Positions 59,739 through 64,000 of a stretch of 64,000 bases of DNA are shown here, piece by piece. Position numbers and translations under genes: made by a program. Numbering within the stretch: the stretch's first letter is position 1; each line of letters begins with the position of its first letter. This DNA is from JBEBVQ01 sp037190845 (GTDB lineage Bacteria; Bacteroidota; Bacteroidia; Chitinophagales; Chitinophagaceae), in the NCBI GenBank assembly GCA_037190845.1, contig JBBCJI010000005.1, positions 186,001-250,000 of the forward strand, in the 5' to 3' direction. The notes under the pieces were generated by a model. The model was given only the letters and a program-made list of their open reading frames with translations, had not been told where the DNA came from and searched no databases.

Positions 59739-60803
59739 TTAGTCTTCCTGTATAGCCACCGCTGCGCCGTCGGTAAGGTTGATCTGACCGGCGATGATTA
59801 CCCGTTCTCCTTCTTCAAGTCCGGAAATTACCTCTACGGATTCTCCGAAAATATTACCTGGCGTTACGGTCCTGAGACGCGCTGTGTTGTCACCTGATAA
59901 TACGTACACCTGTTTGTTGTTTACGCTGCCTACAAAAGCGCTCCTGGGTACAATAATGGCTGTAGCCTCATTACCATACTGAAAAACAGCAGTTGCAAAC
60001 ATACCGGCCTTGATGAGTTGTGCTCCATCGTTGTCGACTTTGATTTCCACCGGAAAATTGAGGGAAGCATCTGCTTTTGGCGCAATAAAGGATACCGCGC
60101 CGCTGAATGTCTGATCCGGAAATGCCGGCACCTGTATAGCTACCTTGTCTCCCTTTTTAAGTTGTACCATTTGCTTTTCGTTGGCTGCCACATTCAGCTT
60201 CAGGTTGGAGACATCCACGATATCAAATAATGCGTTGCCTGCAGAGAGGTAGGAGCCAACCTCAATATGTTTTTTGTTGATGATCCCGGAGATGGGCGCT
60301 TTGATATGTGCGTCGCCGATCTTTCTCCTGGCCTGTTCCAGCCGTATGGCTGCATTGCGTAATTGCAGGTCGATATCGTCCAGCTGAGCCTGTGTTACAC
60401 CACCTGTTTTAAACGAACTTTCATACCGTTCTTTATCGGTTTTCAGCTTGTTGTATGTATCGCCGGCTGTTTCCAGGTCAAGCGACAGATACTTTTCATC
60501 GAGTGTGGCAAGGACTTGTCCTTTCTGTACCCGGTCGCCCTCCTGCACTCTTATGGAAAGTACACGACCGCTTATGTCGGAAAGCAGCTTCAGGTCCTGG
60601 TTAGGTACAAAGTTTCCATTGGCGCTGAAGTTGAGATTGATATTCTGACGAGCAACCGTAGTGACCTTCACTGGCGCTGCGCTACTCCCCTGGTTGACGA
60701 TCTCTATTTTCTGCTCGTTTTTCTTTTTGTTGCCGGAGAGCACCATGCCGATCAGTAATCCGGAGGTAATTATAAGGACAACGGGGATGATTATCTTTTT
60801 CAT
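59739..60803 (-). CDS. RND adaptor (membrane fusion protein)
   Basis: 354 residues. An N-terminal membrane anchor (IIIPVVLIITSGLLIGMV) is followed by the lipoyl-like half SDISGRVLSIRVQEGDRVQKGQVLATLD, an alpha-hairpin, the second half with AHIKAPISGIINKKHIEVGSYL, and beta-barrel and membrane-proximal domains (PGNIFGESVEVISGLEEGERVIIAG). It links the RND pump to the outer-membrane channel. It sits between the TolC and RND genes. Confidence 0.95.
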   Translation of the reverse strand: MKKIIIPVVLIITSGLLIGMVLSGNKKKNEQKIEIVNQGSSAAPVKVTTVARQNINLNFSANGNFVPNQDLKLLSDISGRVLSIRVQEGDRVQKGQVLATLDEKYLSLDLETAGDTYNKLKTDKERYESSFKTGGVTQAQLDDIDLQLRNAAIRLEQARRKIGDAHIKAPISGIINKKHIEVGSYLSAGNALFDIVDVSNLKLNVAANEKQMVQLKKGDKVAIQVPAFPDQTFSGAVSFIAPKADASLNFPVEIKVDNDGAQLIKAGMFATAVFQYGNEATAIIVPRSAFVGSVNNKQVYVLSGDNTARLRTVTPGNIFGESVEVISGLEEGERVIIAGQINLTDGAAVAIQED

Positions 60804-60849
60804 CGATTTTTATTTGTTGTTTGGAATTGAGGATTGGGTGTATTTTGAT

Positions 60850-62205
60850 TTATTTATCGAGGAGGGATTTAATTTCTCCTTTCGATTTGATGAGCTCTAC
60901 TTCGGCCACTTTATAATTCAGTATGGCCTCGTTATAGCTGTTCTGGGCTGTTACAAGCTCGGATTCTGCATTCAGCAGATCGGTAAGGCTTGCCAGTCCG
61001 TTTTTGTAATTATTCTGGGTGCTGAAGAGTACATCTTCCGCCAGTTTTTTATTGGATTTTTGTGTGTTGATGGCCTTCAGGCTGTTGGCCAGTTGTTTCT
61101 GCGCATTACTGTAATTCATGTACAGACTGTTTTGTGTCTTGCTCATATCTTCCTGCAATTTTTGAATGTCGAATTCGGTCTGCTTTCTGCGTGCACGTCT
61201 GTTGAATCCGTCGAATACGGGTATCTTCAACGTGAGGTTGACATTGGACATGTCATAACTCAGCGATTTTTTAGTGTACAGATCAAACTTGCTGCTTTGT
61301 GTATTGTAAGTGTATCCTGCGCCCAGAGAAAGAGTAGGTAATCCCTCTGCCATCGTAGCTTTCCGCTGCAATGTCAGAAGCTCTTCCTGCTTGTCCAGCA
61401 TTCTGAAGGAGAGCAGGTTTTTTACATTTAGCGGATCTGTGATGACGCCGATACGTTCCGGCACTTCCAGTTGCTCTGTAGTTTCACTTACGATACGGAT
61501 ATCTTCCGAAACCGGCATGCCCATGTAATATTTTAACAGGCTTTCCTGCTGGGAAACTGCATTTTCGAGTTGCAGTTTCTGGGTCTCTATATTGCTTTTA
61601 TTGACCAGAATACGATCCAGATCTATTTTCTTTGCCAGTCCGTTTGTGTATTGGGTTCTGGTCATTTCTTCCAGTTTGGTGACACGATCGAGATTGGCAT
61701 CTGCAACTTTGAGCTGTTCGTGGGTGATCACCACCTGGTAAAAATTGGCAGCTACCTGCTGCAGTACATTCTCCTCGCTTACCTGTGCTGCCAGTTCGTA
61801 GTATTCTTTAGTTCCTCTGGCCGCTTTCAGTCCGGTGAATACCTGCTGATTGAATATCTGCTGACTCAACTGCACCTGCGACATAGCGCTCCATGGTTGC
61901 CCAGCCTTGATCGCCATAAACTCACCCGGAGCGCCACCGAATGCTTCTGCGGGCAGTACAAACTGCTGTACGATCAGGTTGTTGGTAAGGGAACTGGTGA
62001 TGTCGACGCGGGGCAGTGCGGCCGATCTTGTTTCCACAATTTTCTCGGCCACCTGGTCAATATCTATTCTGGCCTGCCGGACGACCTGACTGTTTTTCAG
62101 TGCATAATGCAAGGCATCCTGCAGGGTAACCGGTGTTTGTGCACTCAACTGCCCGGCCATAAGCACGGAAAATACAAGCGGGACCATTTTTTTAAACTGC
62201 ATCAT
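60850..62205 (-). CDS. TolC-family outer-membrane efflux protein
   Basis: 451 residues; starts at the second or seventh codon are possible. A signal peptide ends at LSAQTP, and the two TolC repeats follow, each with a long helical hairpin (VTLQDALHYALKNSQVVRQARIDI; GLASLTDLLNAESELVTAQNSYNEAILNYK) and short barrel strands. It is the first gene of the TolC-MFP-RND-USP operon. Its promoter has LytTR-like repeats 63 bases before the start, almost the same as in front of the HdeD-LytS-LytTR operon. Confidence 0.95.
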   Translation of the reverse strand: MMQFKKMVPLVFSVLMAGQLSAQTPVTLQDALHYALKNSQVVRQARIDIDQVAEKIVETRSAALPRVDITSSLTNNLIVQQFVLPAEAFGGAPGEFMAIKAGQPWSAMSQVQLSQQIFNQQVFTGLKAARGTKEYYELAAQVSEENVLQQVAANFYQVVITHEQLKVADANLDRVTKLEEMTRTQYTNGLAKKIDLDRILVNKSNIETQKLQLENAVSQQESLLKYYMGMPVSEDIRIVSETTEQLEVPERIGVITDPLNVKNLLSFRMLDKQEELLTLQRKATMAEGLPTLSLGAGYTYNTQSSKFDLYTKKSLSYDMSNVNLTLKIPVFDGFNRRARRKQTEFDIQKLQEDMSKTQNSLYMNYSNAQKQLANSLKAINTQKSNKKLAEDVLFSTQNNYKNGLASLTDLLNAESELVTAQNSYNEAILNYKVAEVELIKSKGEIKSLLDK

Positions 62206-62227
62206 TTCCTGTTTAAATTTGATACAG

Positions 62228-62299
62228 CAAAAGTGCCGGTGTTATAGTCCTTATAATAGCAGCTTATCCCTCAAACGGACAAATAAAGGGGCGAACGGG
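62228..62299 (-). promoter_or_regulatory. RND operon promoter with LytTR-like direct repeats
   Basis: The minus strand has CCCGTTCGC and TCCGTTTGA with GTT cores 20 bp apart (62269-62299) and a weak -7 box CACTTTTG (62228-62235). The distance of 41 bp between block and box is the same as at 55015-55086. Confidence 0.6.
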
Positions 62300-62331
62300 A
62301 AGCCGTCCTGTATGTAATGATTTACAGTGTC

Positions 62332-62408
62332 GTCATCCCGACGAAGGAGAAATCTCACATAATGCCTGCTTGTGTTACGTGGGATCCCTCCGTTTTTGCC
62401 AATGACAC
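62332..62408. repeat. Dispersed GTCATCC repeat, copy D1
   Basis: GTCATCCCGACGAAGGAGA, then ACGTGGGATCCCTCC and GCCAATGACAC: the same order of blocks as copy A (39492-39584), without A's perfect stem because the left arm has decayed. Confidence 0.6.
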
Positions 62409-62583
62409 ATGTTTTAAGTACTTTGAATGATATGGAGTTTTAAATAGCCTGTAAGCACTATGTCATCCCGACGAAGGAGGGATGACACCGTTGTGATTCA
62501 TACCATAGCACCAACTGAGCATGGAGCAAATCTTGTCATTATCGGATGACTGCGTCGCGGGCGAATTGGGGTTCGGGATGACA
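62395..62583 (-). repeat. Dispersed GTCATCC composite repeat, copy D2 (inverted relative to copy B)
   Basis: Reverse complement of copy B (41453-41750) without B's ~70 extra bases. The 25-bp core with perfect 8-bp arms GTCATCCC / GGGATGAC is at 62462-62486. Confidence 0.65.
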
Positions 62584-62688
62584 TGGCTTATGGATGATTC
62601 AAAACTGTCTGCTATTCACAGAGTATAAAACATATGCCATTGGCGCGAAGGAGATGCCGCTCTTTGTAATTGATATCCATCGTTTTGT

Positions 62689-62734
62689 GTCATATTTTCT
62701 TCGTCAGCATGACAAACGTTTGTTCACCGTATGA
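62689..62734. repeat. Dispersed GTCATCC repeat, copy D3
   Basis: A decayed 25-bp core (62689-62713) followed by AAACGTTTGTTCACCGTATGA, which matches the segment after copy C. Confidence 0.5.
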
Positions 62735-62839
62735 TGTACAAAATGTTAACAGATAGTATTGGGTTTGTTTTCTCGGACAACAGTAATATGAATTCATTAT
62801 AGTCAGATGCTTAAATTTTCAAATTGAACAATTCGGGCG

Positions 62840-62847
62840 TACTTTTG
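62840..62847 (+). promoter_or_regulatory. alaS -7 promoter element
   Basis: Perfect TACTTTTG followed by CAG, 28 bases before the alaS ATG; same string as at the leuS promoter. Confidence 0.65.
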
Positions 62848-62875
62848 CAGCCTTAATTCAGCTTCAGATATACTT

Positions 62876-64000
62876 ATGCTTTCCGCTAACGAAATACGCA
62901 GCCGTTTCCTTGATTTCTTCCGGGAGAAAGGCCATCATATTGTTCCCTCAGCGCCTGTGGTGGTGAAGAATGACCCTACACTGCTTTTTACCAATGCGGG
63001 GATGAACCAGTTTAAAGATTATTTTCTCGGTAATAAAACACCGGATTATCCACGTGTGGCGGATACTCAGAAATGCCTGCGGGTCAGTGGTAAACACAAT
63101 GATCTTGAAGAGGTGGGGGTAGATACTTATCACCACACGATGTTCGAAATGTTGGGTAACTGGAGTTTCGGAGATTATTTTAAAACCGACGCAATCGCCT
63201 GGAGCTGGGAATTGCTTACGGATGTATATGGTATTCCGAAAGACCGTTTGTACGTAACTTATTTTGGAGGTGATGAAGCGGAGCAATTACCGGCAGATGA
63301 TGAAACGCTGGAGCTCTGGAGAAAATATGTACATGAAGACCGGATCCTGCCGGGAAATAAAAAGGACAATTTCTGGGAGATGGGGGATACTGGTCCGTGT
63401 GGCCCGTGTTCTGAAATACACGTTGACTGCCGTAGTGAAGTAGATCGCAACACAGTGGATGGTAAAACGCTTGTGAATGCCGATCATCCGCAGGTGATTG
63501 AGATATGGAATAATGTATTCATGCAGTTTAACCGTTTGAAAGATGGTACGCTGCAGCCGTTGCCGGCAAAACATGTTGATACCGGGATGGGATTGGAGCG
63601 TCTGGTACGGGTATTGCAGGGAAAACAAAGCAACTATGATACGGATCTGTTTACAGGAACGATCGCTGAAACGGAAAAGATCAGTGGCAAAAAATATGAT
63701 TACAGTGATACAAAAGAAGCGATTGCCTTTCGCGTAATTGCCGATCATATCCGTGCTATTTCTTTTACGATTGCCGATGGTCAGTTGCCTTCCAATACAG
63801 GCGCGGGTTATGTAATCCGTCGGATCCTGCGTCGTGCGGTTCGTTATTACTATTCCTATCTTGATTATAAACAACCTCTGATGCACCAGCTTTTACCGGC
63901 GCTGGCCAAACAGTTTGAAGGAGTATTCCCAGAGCTGAAGCAACAGGTTGAATTTGTAGCCCGCGTGATACGTGAAGAAGAAGAAGCTTTTCTGCGTACG
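62876..64000 (+). CDS. alaS: Alanyl-tRNA synthetase (3' end cut by window edge)
   Basis: 375 residues are visible from ATG 62876; the gene continues past the right edge. It charges tRNA-Ala in the cytoplasm. The class II catalytic domain is clear: EIRSRFLDFFREKGHHIVPSA, LLFTNAGMNQFKDYFLG (motif 1-2 region), TYHHTMFEMLGNWSFGDYFK, GDTGPCGPCSEIHVD and DTGMGLERL (motif 3). The visible part is undisturbed. A perfect -7 box precedes it. Confidence 0.97.
   Translation, partial: MLSANEIRSRFLDFFREKGHHIVPSAPVVVKNDPTLLFTNAGMNQFKDYFLGNKTPDYPRVADTQKCLRVSGKHNDLEEVGVDTYHHTMFEMLGNWSFGDYFKTDAIAWSWELLTDVYGIPKDRLYVTYFGGDEAEQLPADDETLELWRKYVHEDRILPGNKKDNFWEMGDTGPCGPCSEIHVDCRSEVDRNTVDGKTLVNADHPQVIEIWNNVFMQFNRLKDGTLQPLPAKHVDTGMGLERLVRVLQGKQSNYDTDLFTGTIAETEKISGKKYDYSDTKEAIAFRVIADHIRAISFTIADGQLPSNTGAGYVIRRILRRAVRYYYSYLDYKQPLMHQLLPALAKQFEGVFPELKQQVEFVARVIREEEEAFLRT

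Larger units (their letters stand above)
62206..62875. other. Divergent intergenic region between the efflux operon and alaS
   Basis: About 670 bases. From left: the LytTR-like promoter (62228-62299), dispersed repeat copies D1 (62332-62408), D2 (62395-62583, including the core 62462-62486) and D3 (62689-62734), and the alaS promoter (62840-62847). No gene was found. Confidence 0.65.

Noticed and set aside
1..64000. CRISPR arrays, tRNA or rRNA genes, prophage, intact insertion sequences
   Set aside because: No regularly spaced identical repeats, no tRNA/rRNA-like sequence and no transposase, integrase or phage structural gene was recognised on either strand.

Overview
The window looks like a chromosome segment of a Bacteroidota bacterium, most likely from the Chitinophagales. 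Pointers are type IX secretion (T9SS) sorting domains of both type A and type B, TPR-containing histidine kinases paired with NarL/LuxR regulators, a lipoprotein-type clade II NosZ, serine palmitoyltransferase, and promoters of the TAnnTTTG kind (perfect copies precede leuS and alaS). Genus cannot be fixed from the sequence. No rRNA, tRNA, CRISPR array, phage or intact insertion sequence was seen.

Layout. 1-2316: sulfur/persulfide genes (MBL hydrolase cut by the left edge, TSUP transporter, Crp/Fnr regulator). 2384-4527: MarR-type regulator with a cysteine-rich tail, YggS, exported DUF2024 protein and a CPVC thioredoxin-like protein, with an operator-like palindrome against the -7 box. 4878-7715: leuS. 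8046-14347: nitrous oxide reductase operon (cytochrome c, nosZ, a fused nosB-like/nosL gene, nosD, nosF, nosY). It meets end to end an opposing operon (14348-18960) of NO-stress type: RIC/ScdA, DUF2249 proteins, two heme-copper-oxidase-like membrane proteins and a MIP18-type factor. 19178-22235: Na/Pi and dicarboxylate transporters. 22246-36502: two paralogous two-component pairs interleaved with three T9SS-exported proteins, a pirin and an FAD oxidoreductase. 36888-41405: murI, a GT39-like membrane enzyme and a flippase. 42018-52313: ten co-directional genes that appear to encode a near-complete inositol sphingolipid pathway. 52521-62205: HdeD/LytS/LytTR operon, a ClbS/DfsB remnant, and a TolC-MFP-RND-USP efflux operon. 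62876-64000: start of alaS.

How it fits together. The sphingolipid locus holds serine palmitoyltransferase, a candidate N-acyltransferase, a candidate reductase, inositol-3-phosphate synthase, a PgpA-type phosphatase, a CDP-alcohol phosphotransferase and an Aur1-like PAP2 enzyme. Inserted in it are a GtrA protein, a DUF5686 outer-membrane protein and a DUF4833 protein of unknown role.

Regulatory layer. (i) Dyads with a 4-bp spacer lie 33 bp upstream of the -7 box at three promoters (MBL, TSUP, nos), the class II geometry of Crp/Fnr activators. (ii) Near-identical 31-bp LytTR-like direct repeats lie at the same distance from the start codons of the HdeD-LytS-LytTR and RND operons. (iii) A MarR-type operator sits in the thioredoxin promoter. 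Larger intergenic gaps hold a dispersed family of 25-bp palindromes and two foldback elements with terminal inverted repeats.
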